Source: Chionis minor
Lineage: Eukaryota > Chordata > Aves > Charadriiformes > Chionididae
NCBI GenBank assembly: GCA_013398295.1
Contig: VZSF01003934.1
Coordinates: forward strand, 910,267 to 974,266
Direction of reading: 5' to 3'
Length of the DNA: 64,000 nt
Shown here: piece after piece, positions 53,775 through 64,000 of the stretch
Layout: each line of letters begins with the position of its first letter
Numbering within the stretch: the stretch's first letter is position 1
The notes under the pieces: model-generated
What the model saw: only the letters and a program-made list of their open reading frames with translations
Told to the model about the DNA's origin: nothing
The model's database searches: none
Position numbers and translations under genes: made by a program

Positions 53775-55059
53775 TTCTCAAGTTATAACCCAGAAGCCTT
53801 ACAGTAAAGTTTTATATTTACTCTAAAAAATTCAGTTAAGAGTCTCTGGAGAGGAAAAAACCAGCATAAGATGTTATTAAATAACGTGATGGTATTGTGT
53901 AACAGCATCAAGAAGTACAGTCATTTTTAATCAGTGACTACACAAACTAGTTGAATGTTACAACACTAAAAAGTCAGGGGAGCGGCTAATTCCAGAACAG
54001 AAAAAAATTTGTTTTCTAAAAATCAGTATGATAAAGTAACAGTTGTTTGTTACTTACAAGCTTATAAAAATGAAATGCCTTAGTCACCTGCATTCTACAT
54101 TTTAGTCGCTTTCAGTACAGGGAAAGTAGGGGTTTGATACTATGGCAAGTTATGAGGCTAAGAAAATAATCCCTGAACATTTCAACAAGTACAAAGTGTA
54201 GTAGCTTAAAAGCAAAAGAAGAGTTTATCATTTTGGCTATTTAACGCTGAGAAACCTTCAGTCAGAACCGGACCTAACAGTACAAGTAAGTAGAGAACAC
54301 AGCTGAACTGTGAAATAAAAGAAGGGCCCGGATATTATATGTATTATTATTATAGATAGTAATGTTACATTATAAGGGTGTTTTCAATAAGCCTAATCTA
54401 TAATTCATGCACTCCAGAGACAGGAAAAGTTTGTCCTGAGTCACACAAGCTTGTTTTGCAAGGCTGGCACACCACTCCTCTTCTCCTGCATACTCCAGTT
54501 GCTCCCTGTATGGGAAAGCCGTGCGCCTCTGACTGCCACAGACCCGAACGCCAGCCCCGGGGCGACAACCACAGGGCAGCTGGACACACTGCCGGAAGCC
54601 ACCAGGAAAAGGAGATCCCCAAGGAACCAGGGTACCTTCTCCCCTGGAGCTGAATACCAGCAGATCTTAAAGCAAATACTCATCCACCAAAAGCATGAGT
54701 GGCTAAGAATCACTACCTGATAAACTCAGTGATAGGAACCACCAAATATTATTTTCATGTCTTTAATCTTAGTCTATTAGCACAAAGCAAGCTATTCCTA
54801 CTATCCCACCAGCTGATGGAGTGCTTGCAAAGCACCTGCCACATTTAAATGACAAAATCCCGACAGCTTTACCTAGGCCTCAGGTTCTTAAATGAAAAGT
54901 GCCATTGTGTGTACTTCTTTTTCCCAAAAATGCATTTACTAGAAAAAGCAATTAAGCCATCCCAGAAGAAAGCGATTAAAAGAACAGAGAACAATGGATA
55001 ATAAATGAAAACCAACAAGCTTTTTCCTCACAAAAAAAGAACCCAGTAATTTCATTTGT

Positions 55060-55830
55060 ATGACTCATCAAGCTAATCCTCCCGTTCCATCCGTTTAAAA
55101 CACCCCCAGGAATCAGGCAGGACAAGCTCAGCTCTCGGGAGCGCTGGGCAGTTTTGTGCATGCAGGTTGGCACCCGGGAGAGCCCCGATACCTGCACATG
55201 TGCCTGGCGCGGGACGCAAGCAGCCGCAACGCTGGTTTTGTCCTCTCACTGGAGCAGATCACCGTCACCATTGGCTATAACCCACTCCACTGGGGCAACG
55301 CTCCAGCGTGCGTTGGTGTTTTGACGTGCAAGAGGCACAATTCCGAGTGAATCAGCGCCACCGAGACCTATACTTCCAAAATCCTCCAGCCGAAATCCCC
55401 TGCAACTTTAAGAGAGCCCCTGACAGCTCCGCAGGCACACAGAGCTTTCTTTGTCCCAGCTGCTGCCGCTGACGTGAAGAGCCAGGGCACGTCCACTGTG
55501 CACACAAGTGGGAACACACCGACGATGGGGCCATGTCACCGGCAGCCTCAGGCAGGGAGGGTCCCCGCTCCCCCACCGGGGCACAGCCTGCGTCCACCCT
55601 GCCCGCGATCAGCTGCCAGCACGCTTGAGGAGCTCAGCCCCTATCCGAGCGACACGAAGAACGGATAACCAGCGTCAACATCACCCGCCCGGGTGCAAAC
55701 CAGCAACTGGACTCCATAACTTCGCTGTCAAGACCAACAGCCTCCAGGATCCTTCGGCACTGGAAAGGCCGGGAGCTCCTAAGTCAGCGCACACACGCTT
55801 GCTACCAAACCGACCAACGGAAGGTACAAC
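55060..55830. promoter_or_regulatory. CpG-bearing GC-rich patch in PEDS1 intron 2
   Basis: Roughly 0.75 kb of elevated GC and CpG density in otherwise AT-rich intron, with an inverted CCAAT box (ATTGG) near 55271-55275. It could be an intronic enhancer or unused promoter. No exon with homology was found in it. Confidence 0.25.
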
Positions 55831-58800
55831 ACGGATGGTGTCAGTGCAATGGAATTTAGTGCAACAAAGTGTAGAATCAAAGTTTTGCCTATTTAATCAC
55901 AACGTGTGGAGTCTCCATCTTTATGATACAGTTTAGGGGGGAAAACACAAAGTTACCTACAGCTATGAAGGAACTGACAGTTACTTCAGGTGGGGTGAGA
56001 CGGCAGGTGACAAAGATTTGGCTTATTAGGACCAACACTGAAGTAAAGGATAATTTGCCTTTGTTAACTGAGGTTTCCTTGGTGTAATTTCAGGGGCCCT
56101 TTAAATCAAAATTTCAAGTGGAAACTCATTTTAATGTACAAAGTAAATCCAAAGTGAAGTGAGGTCCTCACTGTTCTGTCTCTTGCTGTGAGGCTGCAGG
56201 ACTTCGAACGCCAGATCCACGTGCGCAGCCGTCCATTTCCTAACGTGCTGATGGTCTCTACAGTGCTTTTACTCCGATGTGTGCCAAAGCTTTTGTGAGC
56301 GTTACACACTCATCGTTCGGCTCTGCAATGCAGCTAACGAAGCACAGCTCTGCAGAGCTACTCAAGCTTGAAACAAAAAGGTTTTGGGCCTTCATCAGAA
56401 CAAGTTTCTATTTTGAAAGTGAGCTGAGCAATTTCTTCCTGCGTGCTCCCTCTGGCTAACCCACAACATCTGCAATAACGAAATGCGTACCTCAAACGGA
56501 TTTGAAAAATTAGTTCCCCATCTCTGAAGTCAGCAATGATTAATTGTATCTTGTGTTGTGTCACAAGATGTTCCTAAAGATATCTGCACTACACGGGGCA
56601 GTTCTTATGAAGATCAACAGGTTACAACATGAACTTAACTACATTTTTAAAGACTGCAATAAACAGGATCTATTAAGAACAAACGTGGCTGCAGATACAA
56701 GTTAAGTGTCAGAAACAAGTCAACTGATTTGGAAAAAAGGCTTTAAAACCCTACAAAAAGGCATAAGGACAGAGGGGAAAAATGGAAACCAGAATCCATG
56801 GTGCCAAACTTATTATCTAGATGCTATTAATATATGTTATGTGTACAACTCGTGTATATTAAATAACATACTGGACACCACAAACTCACCTGAAGGTGTA
56901 AGAGCTCTCAAGCCTAATCTTACATGTTTTGGTGAGGTTTTTCTGCTTATCACGCAAGTTATACCTATGCCAGCCTTGTCCCCGGCACTACTGAGCTTCT
57001 GTCACAGCGGCAGAGGCTGCTCTGGTCCCGCAATTCTGCGGCAATGGTCCCGCTGCAGCTGAAAAAATGGGGGTATTAAACCTCCATCACACCCAGCCTT
57101 CCTAACCAAGGCTGCCCCAGCCTTAACCCTGTGCATGCAAATCAAATACCAAACTCAAATCTACATAATCGTCAGCTTGCATGAAGAGAAAAATTTTCAC
57201 AGCTCCTCAGCAGCTGAAGATATTCAGAATAGGGCATGACTGGATTTAACAGAGAAACAACAACAAAATCAATCCATCCTCTGCCCACTCTCTCTGTTCC
57301 CTTTTCATTTTGCCCCCCCTTGGGTTTTTTTGTTTGGGGTTTTTTTTTTGCCATTGGGGAGGGGAAGGGACTTGCCTCCTCTCTGCTAAACCAGCCTGGA
57401 AGACAAGAGATTCACATGCCTCTTCCTTTCCGGCAAGATCACCTTTAGTCAGCAGAAAGCAACCCAGTTCAAAAGCTATTCCAAAACAACACCATAAAGT
57501 TCTTGTCTCACAGTTCTTCCCTCAGCCCACAGGTGATTCAGCACAGCAAATGACAGCGTGCCACGCGAGTCCGTTTCTGAGCAGACTGCCTGCTCACATC
57601 ACACAAGGAAGTAAATGCTTTCGGACTGCCAGTAAGAGGAGGATCAGATCTCTTTCTGTCCCAAGAATTTCTAGATTAAGATATTTACAGTATTACACAC
57701 ATTACAACTATGCGTGCTGTTAAAGGCATAAAAAAAGATTATATAGAACAGTCTTTAATTATAGATACAGGGTTCAGGCCAGGTGAAATGATTCAGAAAG
57801 TTCAAACTACTCCCTATTTTTTAAAAGAAAAAAAAGTAATAATTACCTAAGAGTACACAAGGGGCCCCAACAATGCTTCTTAATGAACAGGTCTGTGCCA
57901 TGGATCCAGCCCACTGGATCACTGATCATTTTCACATTTGAAAGACCTAATGTGAACTTGATCTAGAGCTATATCTTTATTAGTAGAATGTTTATTTTGT
58001 GATCTCAACTCAAAGGTCAATATTCAATCTAAGCTTCAGGAAAGCGCTCAATGGGAAAACATCTGACAATGTGACTCAATATTCTCTATCTTACCCACTG
58101 GATTGCAGGCGGTACTTAGGAATCGGGACATTTATGAAAATGAGTTTTATAAAACTTAATAAAAACAAATCATCACTGTGAATTATAGACATCATCCACA
58201 CTTTACCCGGAGAAATAACGTGTCGAAGGAAGAGAGCAAAACAAGAAAGCATGCAGCACTTAACTATTTTATTGCACTCATTTTTGTACACATTATCAGT
58301 TATTTCCACACTACTTTATTTACACAGAATCCAGATTCTGCTACTTTAATCATTCACTACTACTTAAATAATATTATCAGTGAATTGGCTGCTTTATCAG
58401 TTAAACTGGTAACCAGGATATCAGAGAACTCAAGCTTTTATCAATATTAACTTTGAGATGAAAGCCAGTTGCAAACAGATTGCACTACAGGTTAACCATC
58501 ACTACCGATTCTCTTGCCTACATCCGTCCCCATCACTACAGAGTGGTTCTCATGCCGTGCTCTTCTCCATCCCTCCCAACAGCTCCACCTCACCCGCTGA
58601 GAGTACAGGCAAGACTAAATTAGGCTGAGCGAGCTGGTAAGACTCATAGTGGGAGGACGCTACTCTCCCTTAGCCCCAAAACAAAGCCAATAACCTTTCA
58701 ACAGACATCAGGAATTACCACTTCTCAGATTTGGCAAAAATTTGTAGCATCTATCATATATCACTATTTGAATCTGCTGGGGGGGGTGTGTTTTGTTCTG

Positions 58801-60350
58801 TTTTTAAAAAAATCATTAGCAATATACAACGATTACAAACAAGCACCATTCTGTTTTAAAACATAGAATAACTCACACAGTTTATAGAAAAGTTACTTTT
58901 ATTATAAAGCACAGGAGCTGAACACCTGTAGCTAGCTTATATGGCGTCCTAATGAATGGCACCTTTTGTTCTCCCTCCAGTTAACAAGGCAATCAACATA
59001 AAATATATGTAAACATTTACACACACCCAACACAAGAAGTTAATACTGCATTCAATGTGCATCACAAGTACAGCAGAAGACTGGTCAAATGCTTAGTTAC
59101 TATTCTCTTCCCTCCCTCATCCCATATTAGAGGTTTCCCAGAAAGTTATGAAAAGTATGCATTGCAGAGCTGACTCTTCCGATTCCTAAATTTAATTCTC
59201 TTTGCTTTTCCCACATCCCCTCCCATACGCACACGGCCATACAGCTACCAGTACCATTTGCTGCCCAGGTAATGGTAACGGAGTGGGTCAGCCACAGATG
59301 ACCACCTGCCTCAGCTCAGCCCGCTCTTCTCTTCTGCTTGAGAACAAGACAGTTTCTGTGCAACAGCTTTTCAATGCTGTTCTAACACAAAGCTCGTGTA
59401 AACACTGATACTTTTTGCTCTGAGCATTAAGCAACACATTGCAAATTAAGTTGTACACAGGTTCAGGCTTTGAACGATGTAATGAATGTTGTGGAGTCTC
59501 TCCACAACCAGCTTATTTTGAGACAAGTTCTCCCTTCAGCTAACTCCATGCAACTCCTGATTCTATCAGTAAAGCTGTACAGCATCAATTTAGAATCCTC
59601 TACTAGTTCTTCCTCTCCCTCACCAAAATGTGAAATCCCAAACTCAGGCTGCAGCTAGACCAGCTAGTTCTGTACTGCCAAGAACCAGCCAACTTAAATA
59701 TCTGTACACATCTAAGGCAAGGATGTGACACTGGGCTTGGTCGCCTACGCTTCTGATCAAACAAAGCAGTAAGAGAACAAGAGTCGTATTTATTAGCACA
59801 AGAAAGCTGCAACTTTTCTTACATTGCTGGAAAAAAGTCATCATTCAGGATAAAGGCCAAACTTCACATCCTGACATAAAAGCATAATATTCCAAAATAC
59901 TCATTTTTAGTTATCAGTCCCCAGAAATCAAGCTAGTTTGATGCCTGCAACACCTTTTCTAAGATTTCCCTTGGGCTTTTGCTTTCTGAAATGTTCTTGT
60001 AGATATTTTTGTCGATCAATGTATTTTGTTTTCAATTCTGACAGTCTTGACAGTTATTTTCTCCTCTCTACAGTCCTTACGCTTGCAATGACTACATAAG
60101 AACACCAAATATAAATAGCTACGTTAAAAGCTTCACCTTTGAGGTACTGAAAAGTCCCTGAAATGAAAGACAGAAAGCAGTAACAATTTTTGCAGATGGT
60201 CCGTTTCAGGGGCACTACAACTGCGCACCTGCAAACATCCCTCTACCTTTCCAAAACTAAGTCAAGACTAGAAGATCACACATTTATTTCCAGCATTGCA
60301 ACAGACAGTCTCGCCTTGTTCACGCCAGTGAACAAACAGTTCCTACTTAC

Positions 60351-60470
60351 ATATCCCGACAATAACAGAGGGCGTGTGTTCCAGTCGCAAGTAGAGGAGA
60401 AGATTGTAAAAATTGAAACAGATCAGAGAGAAGCATAAGATGACAGAGATCCATTCTTGTAGTCTCTTTC
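60351..60470 (-). CDS. PEDS1: PEDS1 coding exon 2
   Basis: A 120-base exon after a TTTCCAACAG acceptor. It starts with two bases of a split glycine and encodes KRLQEWISVILCFSLICFNF, then YNLLLYLRLEHTPSVIVGI, and one T before a perfect GTAAGT donor. KRLQEW and VILCFSLI match the mammalian protein directly after its exon 1. The hydrophobic run from SVILCFSLI to LLLYL is the first membrane segment. The start codon is in exon 1, outside the window. A decayed partial copy lies about 1.2 kb upstream in intron 1. Confidence 0.95.
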
Positions 60471-61530
60471 CTGTTGGAAAAAGAGGAAAAAAGCATGTTT
60501 TATCTGAGAGGACATTTTGAAGTCTGAAATAATACAGACTATTCTACCGCCTGGATGACTCACTCCATTTGTCTGACAGGGAACTGAAACAGAAACCTAC
60601 TTATCCATGGGAGGTGTGCGCATTTCATTAAATGACATTCCTCTTCCCCGAGCCACTACTAACCCCTTCCCCCTGCCCTTGCCCAAATAACAGGGACAAA
60701 TCAGACATCATCTCACATTGTCCTAGTTTCCTTTTCCCTGTGGTTGCTGGCATAACGTTCCTCCACACCACATCTTTTTTCAAATTTGCATTTTATTCAA
60801 TATTCAGCATGGCTGAATCTGGGAACGAACTTCTGGCCTCAGATGCCCTGTAGTTAAGTCACCTTATTATCTGTAATATTTAAAATCTCACACCTTGTAC
60901 ATAAAGCTGTGGTACTAACAGGAAAAAGCCCATCCTGTATTTTGGTAGCCCTCGAATTGCTTTCCTAATATTGCAAGTATACTTGTTAAGCTTGCTTAAT
61001 TAACTCCTGCAGTCTTGTCTTTGCCTTCCTGCTCCCAAGGAGAAGGCTATGACCTCGCAGCCATTCGGAGGTGACAAGAGACAGAACAAGCAAAGAGAAA
61101 GAACTGCACAAATTCTCTCTTGTACCTTGCCATACCACTTCGTACCTCTACAAAAAAACCTCATTTATTGCCTATAAAAAGACAACAGACAGATCAGAGT
61201 ATGGTAACACTTTGAATATTCAGATTAGCAGCAGAAAGTCTGTGTGCTAATCACTGCTAGATCCTCACAAGGCAACGATACTGAGAGCGAGGGAATGTCC
61301 AGTGTGAGACCCGTAGGGATTAACGCATCAGAAACAGACCTTTAATGCCTAAATCCAAAAAGGAGAACCGAGCTGCTACTTGGCCCAGAAGGGCCCTGGC
61401 TGTAGTCAGCTCTTAACGTGCTCAGGAGCAGACAGGTCAGGCTTCATCTATTTTACGGGGCCAGTCAGCACAGCTGGCTCTTGCCCGTGGCTTCCCAGAT
61501 TTTTTTTTTCCATCGCATTTATTTTCCACG

Positions 61531-61616
61531 CATTTATTTCCATCATTACAACAGACAGTCTCTCCTTGTTCACACACATCCTCGAAATAGCAGAGGGGGT
61601 GCGTTCCAGTCGCAGT
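61531..61616 (-). pseudogene. Decayed duplicate of PEDS1 exon 2, donor-side piece
   Basis: 61531-61573 matches 60281-60323 (intron 2 sequence) at 40 of 43 positions. After a deletion of about 26 bases, the next 40 or so match the 3' part of exon 2. In the exon frame, it reads LRLERTPSAI against LRLEHTPSVI in the real exon. The GTAAGT donor is lost. Because intronic bases are included, this is a DNA-level duplication and not a retrocopy. Copy order is the same as in the gene. Confidence 0.75.
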
Positions 61617-62004
61617 CCCTTCCCCATTCCCTCCGGCAGCCTTGTACGCTGTGCACCACTCCAGTCTGAGGCAACGCAGGGGAACAACAGTCAGTGACGG
61701 CTCCATGGACATCCTCACAGCACCAGAGACATACTCCCATGTCCGACGCCTTCAGGAGCGGAGATGCTTTCCTACTAATCCTCCACGTTGACCTACTGCC
61801 TGGCCAAATTTCTCCCCCTAAATGCTGAATCCAGTCCTTCTCAACTACACCACGCAATGAAAAGGAAACTAAAAACATCAAAGGAGAATCAGTATTATCG
61901 CCAACAGGCCTACAATGCAATATTTTAAAGAAGTGTGAACAAAGACTTTTAACAGTTCAAACTTTGGTTCTAGAAACCCCACGAGCATATAAATCAACAT
62001 CCTC
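61617..62004. other. Unrelated 388-bp segment splitting the exon 2 duplicate
   Basis: This block has no counterpart in the original exon. CGCAGT precedes it at 61611-61616 and recurs at its end (62005-62010), which looks like a 6-bp target-site duplication. Its ends show neither TG...CA nor an obvious terminal inverted repeat, so the element type is unknown. The direct repeat may be chance. Confidence 0.4.
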
Positions 62005-62010
62005 CGCAGT

Positions 62011-62060
62011 GGCAGAGGAGAAAATCGTAAAATTAAATTAAGACACAAGAACAAGCATAT
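62011..62060 (-). pseudogene. Decayed duplicate of PEDS1 exon 2, acceptor-side piece
   Basis: GCAGAGGAGAAAATCGTAAA at 62012-62031 matches GTAGAGGAGAAGATTGTAAA at 60391-60410, and similarity continues with gaps to AAGCATA at about 62053-62059. It continues the exon 2 duplicate where the piece at 61531-61616 breaks off. It is more diverged than that piece, with small indels that break the frame. Confidence 0.6.
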
Positions 62061-63539
62061 TTCAAGACAGCATCAGGTCACAATGTGGGAGATTCTATAA
62101 GGAGATCCCTGGGGTAATGAAAGTAAGAGTTAATTAACACTCACTTCCTGCATAAGAAAACCACACCCTGATTAGAGGAGCTAAGTGGGTAGATCCTCAA
62201 GGAACAATTAGATGGCTGCAGGGAAACGCTAGGCTCCTTACTAGCAAGTCCCATGAGTTCAGCCTACGCAAACACCACTGTACTCTGAACAGAGGGATCC
62301 CAGGATGGCTGTCTGGAGATATCACAGTCCAGAAATGCCGCCGCAGCTCTGGACAGACTGGGAAGGCAAATCAGTCGGAGAAGCAGAGTCAGCACCAATA
62401 ACTTGTGTTTACAGAGCACTCGCATCTAAAAGTATGCGCCGCATGAAGGGCTAAGGTGTCAAAGCCACGGAGTATATGCTTAAAAAAATCATGGAAATAC
62501 TCCAGAGTCGCATTCATTCACTCTGCACAATTATATGTAATCGCCATTCTTAAAAATTCAGTAATTCAACATCACATGCTTCCACCGTAACGCATATTCT
62601 GATATTGTTTATGTAAGTTATTTATGTAATGCCAGAAAAAAATTGCACATGTAATATACTATTACAGCTCACTGCTGATAAGTCTCATTATACGTACGCT
62701 ACTTTACAGACTTCCCAGAAACTTCCTGGGAAGTCTACAGCTAAAGATAAGGGCAGCATGTTGTTCAGGGAGGAAAGTCTTTTACCTATGAGCAAGAACA
62801 TAGTGCAATAGTAAAAGTTAGTGATTGCTTTTCTGTACAGCACAGGAATCACTCAGTGCCTGGATCAGAACTGCGCATCTCGACCAGCTGGAAGACATCA
62901 CACACCATCTTCTCTCACGGCAAAGATGAGGTGACCAAGACAAGCTGAAATGGGCAGACTTGCCTGAACAGTCTAGAAAACTGTCAAGCTAACAAAATGC
63001 CTCTGTTCTCTTATCATTACTTGGCTCTGTGCAAGCAAGAACGCCTGCTTGTCCAGTAATTGCCCCGAATGTGCAAGCTAAGCTCTTCAGCTGACCTGCT
63101 GGAAGCCACAAGATGCTGAAAACATGCCTTGCCTTTCCTAACCCTTCACCTGTGAGTGAATCCCCTGGGAATGGCAAGAATACCTTTGCATTGCTCACAC
63201 TGTGAGCTAACAAAAAAATGACACACTTTATTGTAAAGAGCTCGCAGTTATTTCCACAGCATAATCGAATATTATTCATCACTCAATTGAGTTCTGACAA
63301 ATAGCAAGCTTCAGGAAGACAAGACCAAACCAAAAATCCCAACACCTCTCAGCCCCCTTCTGAGGTGCCAGGACTGGGTATCTCGGAGTAGTTCACTGAA
63401 TAAATATTCTGAAGCGAAATCTTCTGTTATTACCTTACTTTGAACCAAATTTGTACGTCTGTTTTTGGATGGAAAAGCGAACTTTTTATTAGATTGCTAT
63501 TACAGGGAAGAGGATTCTGGGCAGGTTCTAGCTTGCAAA

Positions 63540-64000
63540 CCCCCACCGCAGCAGCTAGACCGTGGGCACCAACTCCAGCCCCACAGGGCACCTTTCCCCA
63601 AGGTGACGGTGTGACCCACCCGCGCTCTCCTCACCCAGCGCCCGCCAGGCTGCCCCGAGGGCGCCGCGCTACGCACCGTCACCGACCCTCGTCCGTGCCA
63701 GGCGTCAAGCGCCCGGGCGGGCGGGAACCCCCCGCACACACACGCGTCTCCCCACCGCGCCGGCGAGGGGAAACCATTGGCCCGACCAACCGCCTCCAGA
63801 CTCCGGCGGCCACCCGAAGGGCCCTCGACGGTACCGGAGACCAGCGAGCGGCCCGATGCGCCGCCCGTTCCTTACGCCCGCTCCAACCAGCCACGCTCGC
63901 CGGCCCGGCCCCGGCCCCGGCCGAGGGCAGACGCGGGGCCACCAGCATGCGGCATCCCCCGCCGACGGCCCCGCGGCCGCCTCGCCCGGCGCGGCCCAGC
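63540..64000 (-). promoter_or_regulatory. PEDS1: CpG-rich region at PEDS1 5' end (island continues past edge)
   Basis: GC content and CpG density rise sharply to the window end. A CCAAT box on the minus strand (GGCCAATGG, 63775-63783) and GC boxes are present, so this is likely part of the PEDS1 promoter island or the beginning of intron 1. Exon 1 itself was not found here. GGGGCC-type repeats on the minus strand near 63900-63922 could form G-quadruplexes. Confidence 0.55.

Larger units (their letters stand above)
49194..60350 (-). other. PEDS1: PEDS1 intron 2
   Basis: An 11.2-kb phase-1 intron, AT-rich, with two GC-rich patches (53241-53650 and 55060-55830), an (AT)8 microsatellite and one ambiguous base at 51116. 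No RNA gene or other exon was recognised. Confidence 0.85.
42470..64000 (-). other. PEDS1: PEDS1 gene span (plasmanylethanolamine desaturase 1), 5' end outside window
   Basis: PEDS1 (earlier TMEM189 or Kua) is an endoplasmic-reticulum membrane enzyme that introduces the vinyl-ether double bond into plasmanylethanolamine, the last step of plasmalogen synthesis. Five exons in the window encode about 230 residues, from the first membrane segment to the C-terminal KWAQKIK. Human PEDS1 has about 270 residues, so the missing part (about 40 residues) fits one upstream exon beyond the right edge. All the histidine motifs of the Kua family are present: HWGADTW, REHHIDP, HKWSH, DWH and HHRIHH. Exon phases run 1, 1, 0, 1, 1 and all junctions keep frame. 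The gene sits head to tail upstream of UBE2V1. Confidence 0.93.
60471..64000 (-). other. PEDS1: PEDS1 intron 1 (partial)
   Basis: Runs from the exon 2 acceptor to the window edge. I searched it for an exon ending in Tyr-Ser-Pro-Gly before a phase-1 donor, as expected for PEDS1 exon 1, and found none. It contains the split exon 2 duplicate (61531-62060) and a CpG-rich end. Confidence 0.7.

Noticed and set aside
63600..63948. PEDS1 exon 1 in the right-hand CpG island
   Set aside because: No frame ends in the expected Tyr-Ser-Pro-Gly before a phase-1 donor, and the local ORFs do not resemble the PEDS1 N-terminus.

Overview
The window is vertebrate nuclear DNA, most likely from a bird. It holds split genes with GT-AG introns, CpG-island promoters, a CR1-type LINE fragment of the sauropsid kind, few recent repeats and compact introns. 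No prokaryotic or viral gene layout is present. Two genes can be supported, both on the minus strand in head-to-tail order. PEDS1 (formerly TMEM189/Kua) runs from beyond the right edge to about 42.5 kb. UBE2V1 (UEV1) runs from about 38 to 21.9 kb. This is the order of the human chromosome 20q13 PEDS1-UBE2V1 locus.

Layout. 1 to about 18.2 kb: GC-rich intergenic DNA with many overlapping meaningless ORFs, some short tandem repeats and an AT-rich island at 10.13-10.64 kb; no exon was recognised. About 18.2-21.9 kb: AT-rich intergenic DNA 3' of UBE2V1. 21.9-38 kb: UBE2V1, with coding exons at 23563-23709, 24102-24227 and 27644-27792. Its first exon is probably inside a 391-base assembly gap (37581-37971) in a CpG island. 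38.1-42.5 kb: short spacer between the genes. 42.5-64 kb: PEDS1, with coding exons at 43289-43410, 46541-46753, 47393-47537, 49102-49193 and 60351-60470. Its first coding exon (about 40 residues by comparison with human) is not in the window. A second CpG-rich region occupies 63.54-64.0 kb.

Function. PEDS1 is the histidine-rich membrane desaturase that forms the vinyl-ether bond of plasmalogens. UBE2V1 is the catalytically inactive ubiquitin-conjugating-enzyme variant that pairs with UBE2N to build K63-linked ubiquitin chains. The two functions are unrelated, but the genes are linked by a fusion transcript known in human (Kua-UEV, TMEM189-UBE2V1). Here the donor of the penultimate PEDS1 exon (phase 1) and the acceptor of UBE2V1 exon 2 (phase 1) are compatible, so the fusion is possible in this species.

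The most unusual sequence is a decayed local duplicate of PEDS1 exon 2 and its flanking intron at 61.53-62.06 kb. It appears to be split by about 390 bp of unrelated DNA flanked by a 6-bp direct repeat. Other points are a clear MIR-type CORE-SINE relic in UBE2V1 intron 1, a tandem splice acceptor at PEDS1 exon 3 where the downstream choice makes a stop codon, and GATA-motif clusters 3' of UBE2V1. All calls come from reading the sequence; nothing was aligned by computer.
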